NCBI RefSeq assembly: GCF_019469425.1
Contig: NZ_CP048272.1
Location: 1,922,001 to 1,986,000 of the forward strand
DNA length: 64,000 bases
Direction: 5' to 3'
Source of the DNA: Bifidobacterium asteroides
Lineage (GTDB): Bacteria; Actinomycetota; Actinomycetes; Actinomycetales; Bifidobacteriaceae
Shown piece after piece: positions 9,917 to 17,234 of this stretch. The notes under the pieces are model-generated. The model had not been told where the DNA came from, ran no database searches, and was given only the letters and a program-made list of their open reading frames with translations. Position 1 is the first letter of the stretch, and every line of letters begins with the position of its first letter. The translations under genes were made by a program, and so were the position numbers.

Positions 9917-10653
9917 TGGGTCGCCGGCAGACTATCGCTCCGGCCATAAGAGCTCAGGTGATAAGGACTTACGGCAACGAGTGCTGGCTCGGCCTGCCGG
10001 GCTGCACCGGCCAAGGCGAGGAGGACGACCACATCCGGCCATACCACCTCGGAGGCAAGGACACCGTAGCCAACATCCGCCGGGCATGCAAGCACTGCAA
10101 CGCCAGCCGGCAGGACCGGATACTCAGCGGCTATGGGGCCAATATTCACGTGGTCATGGGTCCTCCGGAAGCAGGCAAGAGCACTTATGTGGCCAGCCAT
10201 GCCGCAGACGACGCCTTGGTACTTGACTTCGACAAACTAGCACGATCCATCCAGCCGATGTCGGACATCCGCAAGGAGCGGCCGGCACCCCTGGTGGCAG
10301 CAGCCCAGGGAGCCTGGCAGGGAGCTTTCAACCGTCTGGTCAGACTCGGCGACCCGGTGGACGTGTGGATAATCAAGAGCCTGCCGACCAGCCGACGACA
10401 CCCTCACATGCTGGACGAATGGCTGGCGCTGGACTACAGCCTGCATGTAGTGGATCCAGGACAGGCCACGGTATCTGAGCGACTGAGGGCTGACGGCAGA
10501 ACGCATGGCGAAGAGCTGATTGCCCGGAGATGGTATGCGCTCAGAATCAGCCAGCGACTCCTGGATACGCGCCAGGCTCGAAGACGTGAACGCCTGGCTG
10601 CTCTTGGCCTTCGACGCAAGCCGACGGCAACCAAAGCCCGGCCGAGTTGGTGA
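9916..10653 (+). CDS. HNH endonuclease fused to P-loop kinase/ATPase-like domain
   Basis: A 245-residue two-domain protein. Residues ~20-65 form an HNH/zinc nuclease: Cys23, Cys30, the catalytic-type DDHIRPYH (His39), Asn53 and CKHC (58-61). Residues ~78-245 form a P-loop domain with Walker A GPPEAGKS (82-89) and a DFDKLA segment like small nucleotide or polynucleotide kinases. Phage HNH proteins encoded just before terminase genes often assist packaging, and the position here fits that. The fused P-loop half may phosphorylate or repair DNA ends; that part is inference. Confidence 0.75.
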   Translation: MGRRQTIAPAIRAQVIRTYGNECWLGLPGCTGQGEEDDHIRPYHLGGKDTVANIRRACKHCNASRQDRILSGYGANIHVVMGPPEAGKSTYVASHAADDALVLDFDKLARSIQPMSDIRKERPAPLVAAAQGAWQGAFNRLVRLGDPVDVWIIKSLPTSRRHPHMLDEWLALDYSLHVVDPGQATVSERLRADGRTHGEELIARRWYALRISQRLLDTRQARRRERLAALGLRRKPTATKARPSW

Positions 10654-10764
10654 GCTCTTTTTTAAGCCGACGGTTGGCCAGCAGACCGCGCGCCCAGTTT
10701 TTTCTCCCCCCAACTCAAATAAAAAACGGCTAGAAACGGTGAAAAATCAACGAAAGGAGACACT

Positions 10765-11070
10765 ATGCAGGACATGCTGCCGGGATTGCAGGAGTTCGAG
10801 TCCACCAACCGCTACCAGGAGAACGCCACCATCGAGCTCATCGAGGACATCACCAAGGAAAGGGCATTGACCAGCTATGCGAAGGTGATATGCAAGTCCA
10901 TGGTCTCCCTAGCCCGGAATATCGACAGCCAGAACGCCGCCGGCAGAGAGACCAGCCGAAACATGGCCGAGTACCGGGCCTATTTGGACGAGCTGCGCGA
11001 AATCTACCCTGAGACCCCAAATGTCGATGAAGCCCTTGGCTCCCTTCTGGCTGAATCGAGCGCCAAGTGA
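10765..11070 (+). CDS. Terminase small subunit (putative)
   Basis: A 101-residue, helical, acidic protein with AAAGGAG 7 nt before the ATG, located immediately before terminase large, where the DNA-recognition subunit is expected. No strong sequence motif was seen; the assignment rests on size, helix content and position. Its stop overlaps the terminase-large start (GTGA). Confidence 0.65.
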   Translation: MQDMLPGLQEFESTNRYQENATIELIEDITKERALTSYAKVICKSMVSLARNIDSQNAAGRETSRNMAEYRAYLDELREIYPETPNVDEALGSLLAESSAK

Positions 11071-12512
11071 CGCCACTCAGGGGAGGGACCAAACGCAACC
11101 CGGACCGGCAGACCGACGGCGGTATCGTCGCCAAATACGCAGAGCTGCTTAGCACTCCCCTACTGCCTTGGCAGCGGTATGTGGCCGACGTGGCCGGCGA
11201 GATTGACCCCTCCACCGGCACCTACTTTTACGACACCGTGGTGCTTTCCACCCCTCGGCAGTGTGGCAAGTCCACGCTGGTCGATACCGAGGACACCCGC
11301 AACGCCCAATGGGGCGCGAACCGGTACATTTACTACCTTGCCCAGACCGGCAAAGACGCCGATGACCACTTCAAGGAGTTCTTGAAGAAGCTGCAACCCT
11401 CGCCACTCGCACAGATCGCACGCAAACCCAAGCTGAGCAACGGGTCGATGCAGCAACAGTTCCTGAATGGGAGCGTCATCAAGCCCATGGCCGTCACAAG
11501 GGTAGCCGGTCACGGCGTTCAGGGCGATAAAATCACCCTCGATGAAGCATTCTCACTTTCATCCGAGACCGGCAAGGCCATCATCGACGGATTCCTGCCC
11601 ACGACCGCCACCCGGTACATGAAAACCGGCGTGCAGCCCCAGGTCTGGATAACCAGCACCGAAGGTACTGCGAATTCGACCTTCTTCAACCCCATCATCG
11701 ACGGCCTGCGCGAGGGGAATGTGCCCGAGCACACCTGCTGGTTTGACTGGGGCATCCCCAAGGACAGCGACCCCGAGGACCTGAACATCATCATGCAGCA
11801 CCATCCGGCCGCCAACCTGCTCTGGGATCTGCGCCAGCTACGCCAGTTCCGCGAAGGTTTCCGCGACGATGTAGCCGGTTGGGCCCGCGCATTCGGCAAC
11901 CGCCGCGATACCGGCATTATCGACCGCATCATACCGGCCGAGCTGTGGGAGGCCACGACCGTGTCGCCAATCGAGCCGACCGACCTGGCAGATGAAGAAC
12001 TGGCCTTCGGCACTGCGGTGGACCTCGATGCCACCCACACCAGCATCTCCGTGGCCATCCGCCGGCAGGATGGCACCATCGCTACCCAACTACTCAACGT
12101 GCTGGACGGTACCGGCCGGGCCCCCGACGAAATACGCCGCCTCTGCACCCGCTATCACGCTCCCCTGGTGATGGACGACCGAGGGCCGAACGCTGACCTG
12201 CACGACCGACTGGAAGCCATGACGGATCAGGCCGGCGACCCTGCCATCCGGTTCGTGCCCATGGCGGCTGGCGACTATATGGCCACTGGCCAAGCCTTCG
12301 TATCCGGCTTGCAGAACGGGGTAGTACTCCACGCCACTGACGAAGAGCTGGACGAGTCCGCCGCCATCTGCGCTAGGACATGGAGTGGTGATGCCTGGCG
12401 CGTGACCCGCCGGGGCAGCACCGGGCTGACCTCGCCCCTCGAATCCTGCATGTTGGCGACCTGGGGCATCACCCACCTGCCGGACACCAACTGGACTCCT
12501 CAAATCTACTAA
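11067..12512 (+). CDS. Terminase large subunit
   Basis: DNA-packaging motor and nuclease, 481 residues from a GTG at 11067 that overlaps the upstream TGA. ATPase domain: Walker A STPRQCGKS (61-69), Walker B DKITLDEAF with the catalytic Glu. The C-terminal RNase H-like nuclease has the metal-binding strand AFGTAVDLDATHTSISVAI and PLVMDDRGPNADLHD. The length is normal for HK97-like phages. A short GC-rich tandem repeat follows its stop. Confidence 0.93.
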   Translation: MTPLRGGTKRNPDRQTDGGIVAKYAELLSTPLLPWQRYVADVAGEIDPSTGTYFYDTVVLSTPRQCGKSTLVDTEDTRNAQWGANRYIYYLAQTGKDADDHFKEFLKKLQPSPLAQIARKPKLSNGSMQQQFLNGSVIKPMAVTRVAGHGVQGDKITLDEAFSLSSETGKAIIDGFLPTTATRYMKTGVQPQVWITSTEGTANSTFFNPIIDGLREGNVPEHTCWFDWGIPKDSDPEDLNIIMQHHPAANLLWDLRQLRQFREGFRDDVAGWARAFGNRRDTGIIDRIIPAELWEATTVSPIEPTDLADEELAFGTAVDLDATHTSISVAIRRQDGTIATQLLNVLDGTGRAPDEIRRLCTRYHAPLVMDDRGPNADLHDRLEAMTDQAGDPAIRFVPMAAGDYMATGQAFVSGLQNGVVLHATDEELDESAAICARTWSGDAWRVTRRGSTGLTSPLESCMLATWGITHLPDTNWTPQIY

Positions 12513-12557
12513 CCCAGCCTGAACCCACCTGAACCCACCTGAACCCACCTGAACCCG
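12511..12557 (+). repeat. Tandem 10-bp repeat between terminase and portal genes
   Basis: The unit GAACCCACCT occurs exactly at 12521-12530, 12531-12540 and 12541-12550, flanked by a degenerate copy (AACCCAGCCT, 12511-12520) and a partial copy (GAACCCG). It fills most of the 70-bp space between the two genes and contains no ribosome binding site. Confidence 0.9.
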
Positions 12558-12582
12558 AAATCCTTGCTCGGCCGTTCTGAGC

Positions 12583-13740
12583 ATGGCTATCACTGGGGCC
12601 ATGAGCAAAATGAGTCTATGGCAACGTATGAAAGTTGCAGGCAGGGTTATGACCCGGGGCGAGGAAGCCCTGGACGACATGCCCGAGGGGCTGCGACCAC
12701 CTGATCGCACCGGCACCTATGACCCATTGCAGCTTTCTACCGTCTTCCGCGGTATCCAGGTGTTGCAGACCGCCATCACAGGCCTGCCCCTGCATGAGGT
12801 CCGTAACGGCCTGAACTTGGAAACCACTACGTCCATTATCGAGCGGCCCGACGTGAATCGCTCCCGCCGCGACTTCTTCGCCGACCTGGTAGCCAGCATG
12901 GCCCTGGACGGCAACGCCTTCATTCGATTAATCAAGTTTGAGGGCAACACCGTGTCCTGCGAGGTCCTGCCCCCTAGCCTGGTCACGGTCAGCAATGACG
13001 GCAAGGACCCGGCGGCCCCCAAGCTCCGTTTCAGCTACCTGGGCCGCGACTATTCGGCCGAAGAAGTCATCCACTGCAAGTTCCTAGCTGTTCCGGGCCG
13101 ACTGCGGGGACTCGGGCCTATCTCGGCGGCACGCGAAGAGGTGGAAGGCGCCAGGATGGCACGCGACTACAAGGCCCACTTCTACACCGATTCAAGCAAC
13201 GTCAAGGGCTACCTGAAGACCGACCAGAAGATTACCCCAGAAAGCGCGAACCAGGCTAAGAAGGCATGGAACAAGAGCGGCAAGGCCGGCGACATCAAGG
13301 TGGTGGGCAGCGACCTGACATATGTTCCGCTGGCCATGAAGCCCGCCGATCTGCAATTCCTGGAGACTCAAAAGTTCGACACTACTCAGATTGCACGGCT
13401 CCTTGGCATACCCGCCTCCATCATGCTTGCAGCAGTCGATGGATCTAACCTCACCTACAGCAACATCGAGCAAAGCTGGATAGAGTTCGCCGACTACACC
13501 TTGGCGGCTTACACCGGCGAAATCGAGGAGGCGCTGACCTCGCTCCTGCCAAGAGGCCGAAGCGTGAAATTCGACTGGGACTCAAGCCGACGAGCAGACA
13601 TGGCAGCCCGGTTCGGCGCCTACCAAACCGCCATCGAATCCGGGTGGATGACCATCAACGACGTACGCAAGCGCGAAGGCTATGAACCCCTGCCGACTGA
13701 CGCACCTCAAACGAAGGAGACCAAGAATGCAAATGCGTGA
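12583..13740 (+). CDS. Phage portal protein (HK97 type)
   Basis: Dodecameric portal ring at the capsid vertex through which DNA enters. It has 385 residues and contains the family features DPLQLSTVFRGIQVLQTAITGLPL at the N-terminus, DGNAFIRLI, and the C-terminal LLGIPASIMLAA...YSNIEQSWIEFADYTLAAYTGEIEEAL. The start is uncertain (ATG at 12583 or 12601; neither has a clear ribosome binding site). It overlaps the next gene by 14 nt. Confidence 0.92.
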   Translation: MAITGAMSKMSLWQRMKVAGRVMTRGEEALDDMPEGLRPPDRTGTYDPLQLSTVFRGIQVLQTAITGLPLHEVRNGLNLETTTSIIERPDVNRSRRDFFADLVASMALDGNAFIRLIKFEGNTVSCEVLPPSLVTVSNDGKDPAAPKLRFSYLGRDYSAEEVIHCKFLAVPGRLRGLGPISAAREEVEGARMARDYKAHFYTDSSNVKGYLKTDQKITPESANQAKKAWNKSGKAGDIKVVGSDLTYVPLAMKPADLQFLETQKFDTTQIARLLGIPASIMLAAVDGSNLTYSNIEQSWIEFADYTLAAYTGEIEEALTSLLPRGRSVKFDWDSSRRADMAARFGAYQTAIESGWMTINDVRKREGYEPLPTDAPQTKETKNANA

Positions 13741-15292
13741 AATCGGGCTGAAGGGCGTATGCCTGCGGTCCAACGAGGAGGGCGACGGCCGCGACCTTGA
13801 AGGGCTGGCGGTGCCGTTCGGCGACATTATCGATACCTGGGACGGCCCCGAGACCTTCGACCGGGATTGCGAGTTTGAGGACGTGGAGAACGCCAAGCTC
13901 TGCTATCAGCACGGCGAGCTCATTGGTCGCATCACCAAGTCCGAAGCTCGCGAGGACGGCCTGCACATTCAGGCGCGCATCAGTGACACTGCAAGAGGTC
14001 GTGATGTGGTCCAATTCCTGCGCGATGGCGTTCTTGACAGCTTATCTGTCGGCTTCGTGCCCGTGCAATCCGAACGCGATAAGGCGGGCGTCATTCACCG
14101 TCGCAAAGTCCGCCTACTCGAAACCTCCGTCGTCTCCTGGCCCGCATACGAGGCGGCCAAAATCACAGCCCAACGATCAGTAGATAACACCAATGACAAG
14201 GAGAACAACTCCATGACCGACAACGACAAACTCGCCGAAGAACTGGCGGCCATCAAGGAACAGCAGCGCTCTATGCAGGCGGCCATCGCCAAGGGCTTCA
14301 ATCCCGAACCCGGCCCAGTCATCGGCGGCAAGTACCGCTCCCAAGCGGAATACCTGAAGGGGCTTTATAACGAAGAGCCCGAAGCCATCGAAATCATGAA
14401 CGAGTGCCGCGACTTCATCGCCACCGGCGACACTGGCAACACCGCCACCTGGATTGCCGACGACCTGCGCCTGATCCAGCAGCGCCGCAAGGTCATGGGC
14501 GTGCTGACCCACGACACACTGCCAGCCAAAGGCATGAGCATGGAATACCACGTGGTGACCAGCGACACCACCAAAACATCCAAGCAAGCCAGCGAAGGTG
14601 GCGCTCTGCCCTTCGGCAAGGTCAAGTTCGGAACCAAGACCGCCGACATCGAGACCTACGGCGGTTACACGTCCCTCTCCCGCCAGACCATCGAGCGGTC
14701 CACTACCCCCATGCTCAATACCGCTCTAAAAGCGCTGAACAACGCTTATGCGGCAGCTACCGAACAGGCCGCGCGCGACTTCCTATACAAGCTCATCAGT
14801 GACCGCAGGGACGCCCAGACCGACCCGAACAAAATCGACGCACCTGTGGCACTCGACAAAATGACCGCTGACCATTGGGCCGGTCTGCTACTGGACGCGG
14901 CCGAGGAGATGGACGACCGCAATGCCATGATGGACCGGCTGGTGGTCTCCAAAGATGTGGCTAAGGCCATCATCGGCCTAAAGGACTCCGGCAACCGATT
15001 CCTGGACATCTCCGGCAAGGGTAGCGACACCATCGGTTCTTTCAACCTTACCGGTACCGTCGGCGACCTGATGCGTATGCCCGTCCAGATCCTGCCGAAG
15101 GCTCCCGTCGGCACAGCCGCCTTCCTCGACCCCGAGGCGGTCACGGTTTGGGAGTCCGGTGGCCCTACCCAGCTGAGTGATAGCGACACCACCAAACTGG
15201 TAGACTCCTTCAGCGTCTATGGGTACATGGCCATCGCTGAAACATTCGCCGACGGCCTTCTGCCCATCAAGTTCGCTGGTGTATCCGCATGA
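13727..15292 (+). CDS. Prohead protease-major capsid protein fusion
   Basis: One 521-residue frame covering two usually separate HK97-type proteins. Residues 1-~160: U35-family prohead protease with His in CYQHGELIGRI, catalytic-type Ser in GVLDSLSVGFVP, and the ending LLETSVVSWPAYEAAKI. The rest is a HK97-fold capsid: a coiled-coil delta region (DKLAEELAAIKEQQRSMQAA), then the E-loop and P-domain. ATG 13727 follows AAGGAG. A second AAGGAG at 14198-14203 lies 9 nt before an in-frame ATG at 14213, which would produce the 359-residue capsid alone. Confidence 0.93.
   Translation: MQMREIGLKGVCLRSNEEGDGRDLEGLAVPFGDIIDTWDGPETFDRDCEFEDVENAKLCYQHGELIGRITKSEAREDGLHIQARISDTARGRDVVQFLRDGVLDSLSVGFVPVQSERDKAGVIHRRKVRLLETSVVSWPAYEAAKITAQRSVDNTNDKENNSMTDNDKLAEELAAIKEQQRSMQAAIAKGFNPEPGPVIGGKYRSQAEYLKGLYNEEPEAIEIMNECRDFIATGDTGNTATWIADDLRLIQQRRKVMGVLTHDTLPAKGMSMEYHVVTSDTTKTSKQASEGGALPFGKVKFGTKTADIETYGGYTSLSRQTIERSTTPMLNTALKALNNAYAAATEQAARDFLYKLISDRRDAQTDPNKIDAPVALDKMTADHWAGLLLDAAEEMDDRNAMMDRLVVSKDVAKAIIGLKDSGNRFLDISGKGSDTIGSFNLTGTVGDLMRMPVQILPKAPVGTAAFLDPEAVTVWESGGPTQLSDSDTTKLVDSFSVYGYMAIAETFADGLLPIKFAGVSA
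14213..15292 (+). CDS. Major capsid protein from internal start (alternative product)
   Basis: An in-frame internal ATG (MTDNDKLAEELAAIKEQQ) inside the protease-capsid gene has its own AAGGAG ribosome binding site. It begins exactly where an unfused HK97-type capsid precursor would begin, at its scaffolding delta domain. Expected role: many copies of coat protein with only a few copies of the protease fusion. This is predicted from the sequence, not shown. Confidence 0.6.
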   Translation: MTDNDKLAEELAAIKEQQRSMQAAIAKGFNPEPGPVIGGKYRSQAEYLKGLYNEEPEAIEIMNECRDFIATGDTGNTATWIADDLRLIQQRRKVMGVLTHDTLPAKGMSMEYHVVTSDTTKTSKQASEGGALPFGKVKFGTKTADIETYGGYTSLSRQTIERSTTPMLNTALKALNNAYAAATEQAARDFLYKLISDRRDAQTDPNKIDAPVALDKMTADHWAGLLLDAAEEMDDRNAMMDRLVVSKDVAKAIIGLKDSGNRFLDISGKGSDTIGSFNLTGTVGDLMRMPVQILPKAPVGTAAFLDPEAVTVWESGGPTQLSDSDTTKLVDSFSVYGYMAIAETFADGLLPIKFAGVSA

Positions 15293-15618
15293 TAAGCGAT
15301 GCTGAACTAATCGCCCGGCTACGCAGCGAGGTGTCTGTCGAAAAGGGCGACGAGGACCGCCTGAACGAGAAGCTGGGTGCAGCCAAGGTCTACGTTGAAA
15401 GCGCCATAGGCAGGCAGAAGGTCGCCGATGAAATCCGCGCTGATTGCGTGGTTAGTTGTGCAGCAGACCTGTACAACAGCAGGGACGCGCGGCTGGGCAT
15501 CATGGACGTGGGCAGCGAGACACTAGAGCCGTTCCGGGTTTCGACTGATCCCCTGCGAAGCGTCTGGCCCAAGCTCAAAGCGGCCGGTGTCAACACTGGC
15601 GGGCTGGTGATCTCATGA
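15289..15618 (+). CDS. Head-tail connector protein (gp6-like)
   Basis: A 109-residue helical protein placed right after the capsid gene with an ATGA overlap, the usual position and size of the head completion/connector protein that docks under the portal. N-terminal helices (DAELIARLRSEV) and the repeated helix pattern fit that family. The assignment comes mainly from synteny. Confidence 0.65.
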   Translation: MISDAELIARLRSEVSVEKGDEDRLNEKLGAAKVYVESAIGRQKVADEIRADCVVSCAADLYNSRDARLGIMDVGSETLEPFRVSTDPLRSVWPKLKAAGVNTGGLVIS

Positions 15619-15968
15619 CCATCAACGACCAACGCGAAGATCTCATCGAACGACTGACCGACAGCGTGGGGAACCTCGTATCCGTCATCACCATTGACGC
15701 CCAGAGTCTGCGCCCCTTACCCGGCAAAGCCGCTATCCTCGTCAACCCACCGGAAATCGACTTCGAAGGCTGGGAAATCCAGGAAGCGCGATGGTCAATT
15801 ATCGTCATCGCTGGCACCATGGCGACGCAGGTGGACGCTCTAGGCCTCATTCTGCCTGTCATCGAGAAGCTCCAAGCCGACCACATCAACATGCACAACG
15901 CCCGACCCGTCACCTACACCAACGGTTCGGGCAGTCTGGCCGCCTATCAAATCACCCTCAACCCATGA
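15615..15968 (+). CDS. Head-tail joining / tail terminator-type protein
   Basis: A 117-residue alpha/beta protein, ATGA-coupled to the previous gene and directly before the gp10-like/major tail block. Beta strands (AILVNPPEIDFEGWEIQEARWSIIVIAG, 15735-15818) and the length match tail terminator or minor tail-completion proteins. No unambiguous motif; the function is inferred from gene order. Confidence 0.55.
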   Translation: MTINDQREDLIERLTDSVGNLVSVITIDAQSLRPLPGKAAILVNPPEIDFEGWEIQEARWSIIVIAGTMATQVDALGLILPVIEKLQADHINMHNARPVTYTNGSGSLAAYQITLNP

Positions 15969-15987
15969 ATAATTAAGGAGAACAAAC

Positions 15988-16422
15988 ATGGCGGAGAAAA
16001 TCAGGACGCTGGGACCCGGAACGCTCATCATCGGCGAAGCCGACGATTCCCAACGGTTCGACGCGGACGCCACCAAGGTAACGCTGACCCCCAAAGCCGA
16101 TTCGGACGACCCGCTGGACTTTCTGGACGGTACATCCGAGGCCGGGTCCCAGTCCGTTAGCTGGACCATGGACGGCACCATCAAAGAGAACTACAGCAAG
16201 ACAGGCCTTCAGGCCTGGTGCTTCAACAACTCCGGAAAGACCAAGCCCTTCAAGTACATACCCAACAATGCGGGGGATCTGGGTTTCAGCGGGGACGTGC
16301 TGATCTCACCCATCGCCATTGGCGGCGACGTGAAGAAGAAGAATGACCAAGACTTCAGCTTTACAGCCACCAACGTGAAGCTGGCCCCAAATACCCCTGA
16401 GCCGTCAGTAAGTGATGAGTAA
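15988..16422 (+). CDS. Major tail protein
   Basis: A 144-residue beta-rich protein with a strong AAGGAG upstream, as expected for an abundant tail-tube subunit. Features: GPGTLIIGEADD, KVTLTPKADSDDPLDFLDG, and the later segment DFSFTATNVKLAP. Position before the gp10-like protein and the frameshifted chaperone genes supports tail tube. The final codons overlap the next gene by 8 nt. Confidence 0.75.
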   Translation: MAEKIRTLGPGTLIIGEADDSQRFDADATKVTLTPKADSDDPLDFLDGTSEAGSQSVSWTMDGTIKENYSKTGLQAWCFNNSGKTKPFKYIPNNAGDLGFSGDVLISPIAIGGDVKKKNDQDFSFTATNVKLAPNTPEPSVSDE

Positions 16423-16798
16423 ACGTTCGGCAATTGAAGTCAAGGGGTCCGCGCAACTGGCACGGACCCTGCGCAAAGCCGGGGCAGACATGAAGGACCT
16501 GCGCGCCGTTAACCGCAAGGCAGCGGCTTCCATCATCCCGACTGCCAGAGCCGAGACCCCCATCAGAAGCGGACGACTGCAACAATCGGTTCGTGCCGGT
16601 GCTACCCAGAAAGCCGGCGTACTCAGGGCCGGCAAAGCCTCCGTCCCCTACGCCGGACCCATCCACTGGGGATGGCGCGACCACCACATTCAACCTCATC
16701 CCTTCCTTGTAGATGCCGCCCGGCAGACAGAGCCCACATGGGTAGGCATCTATGAATCAGAGATAAAGAAACTGCTGGAACAAGTGCAAGGAGCATAG
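16415..16798 (+). CDS. HK97 gp10-like tail-completion protein
   Basis: A 127-residue protein with the gp10-family pattern: an N-terminal helix with KGSAQLARTLRKAGADM, the central ARAETPIRSGRLQQSVRAG, and the ending PYAGPIHWGWRDHHIQPHPFL. These proteins act in head-tail joining. Here it lies after the major tail gene rather than before it, a minor order swap. Confidence 0.8.
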   Translation: MSKRSAIEVKGSAQLARTLRKAGADMKDLRAVNRKAAASIIPTARAETPIRSGRLQQSVRAGATQKAGVLRAGKASVPYAGPIHWGWRDHHIQPHPFLVDAARQTEPTWVGIYESEIKKLLEQVQGA

Positions 16799-16800
16799 AC

Positions 16801-17094
16801 ATGGCAACTACAACCATCATCGAATACCTGGACGGGACCAGCGGCTCCGTCACGGTAAGCCTGTTCGACAAGATGCAGGCGGAAAAGTACGGCAAAGCAG
16901 CCGGCTGGGGCAACGTTCAGGAATCGCCCATCGAATCCTTCACCTATGCCACCTACTTTGCCCTGCGCCGGTCTCATCAGCTCACGGACGGCCAAGGTTT
17001 TGAAGATTGGGCCCAGACCGTCGAGGACATCGACCAGCGCAGGGAGACCGATACCCCTTTGCCTGCTGGCCCTCCGGAAGCCTCTCTGAGTTGA
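16801..17094 (+). CDS. Tail assembly chaperone, G-like (zero-frame product)
   Basis: A 97-residue protein directly upstream of the tape measure gene. It ends RETDTPLPAGPPEASLS. A canonical slippery heptamer C-CCT-TTG lies in frame at 17055-17061, allowing a -1 shift into the overlapping frame that ends at 17234. This two-product arrangement is conserved for siphovirus tail chaperones, which bind the tape measure during tail assembly. Confidence 0.85.
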   Translation: MATTTIIEYLDGTSGSVTVSLFDKMQAEKYGKAAGWGNVQESPIESFTYATYFALRRSHQLTDGQGFEDWAQTVEDIDQRRETDTPLPAGPPEASLS

Positions 17095-17234
17095 GCGTGG
17101 TCCTCGCCGCCCGTTTCGGAGGAACTCCGTGGGAATGGCGGCGAGAAACACATCCCGACGAGCGGGACCTAGGCACGGCGGCATGGCTGCTGGAAGAAGA
17201 ACAGGAAATGCAGGAGGAGGCAGCAAATGGCTAA
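16801..17234 (+). CDS. Tail assembly chaperone, GT-like (-1 frameshift product)
   Basis: Slippage at CCCTTTG (17055-17061) would join residues 1-~87 of the G-like protein to ACWPSGSLSELSVVLAARFGG...QEEAANG, giving 144 residues. The downstream frame has no start codon or ribosome binding site of its own at a sensible place, and its stop overlaps the tape measure ATG. The heptamer fits the XXXYYYZ rule in the correct zero frame. Confidence 0.8.
17055..17061 (+). promoter_or_regulatory. Programmed -1 ribosomal frameshift site CCCTTTG
   Basis: Read in the zero frame as ACC CCT TTG. Both tRNAs can re-pair one base back on CCC TTT. It lies 33 nt before the zero-frame stop and in the overlap of the two chaperone frames. 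Confidence 0.8.

Noticed and set aside
12511..12557. CRISPR-type array
   Set aside because: The units are 10 bp, directly abutting, with no spacers; it is a simple tandem repeat. No CRISPR array was seen anywhere in the window.
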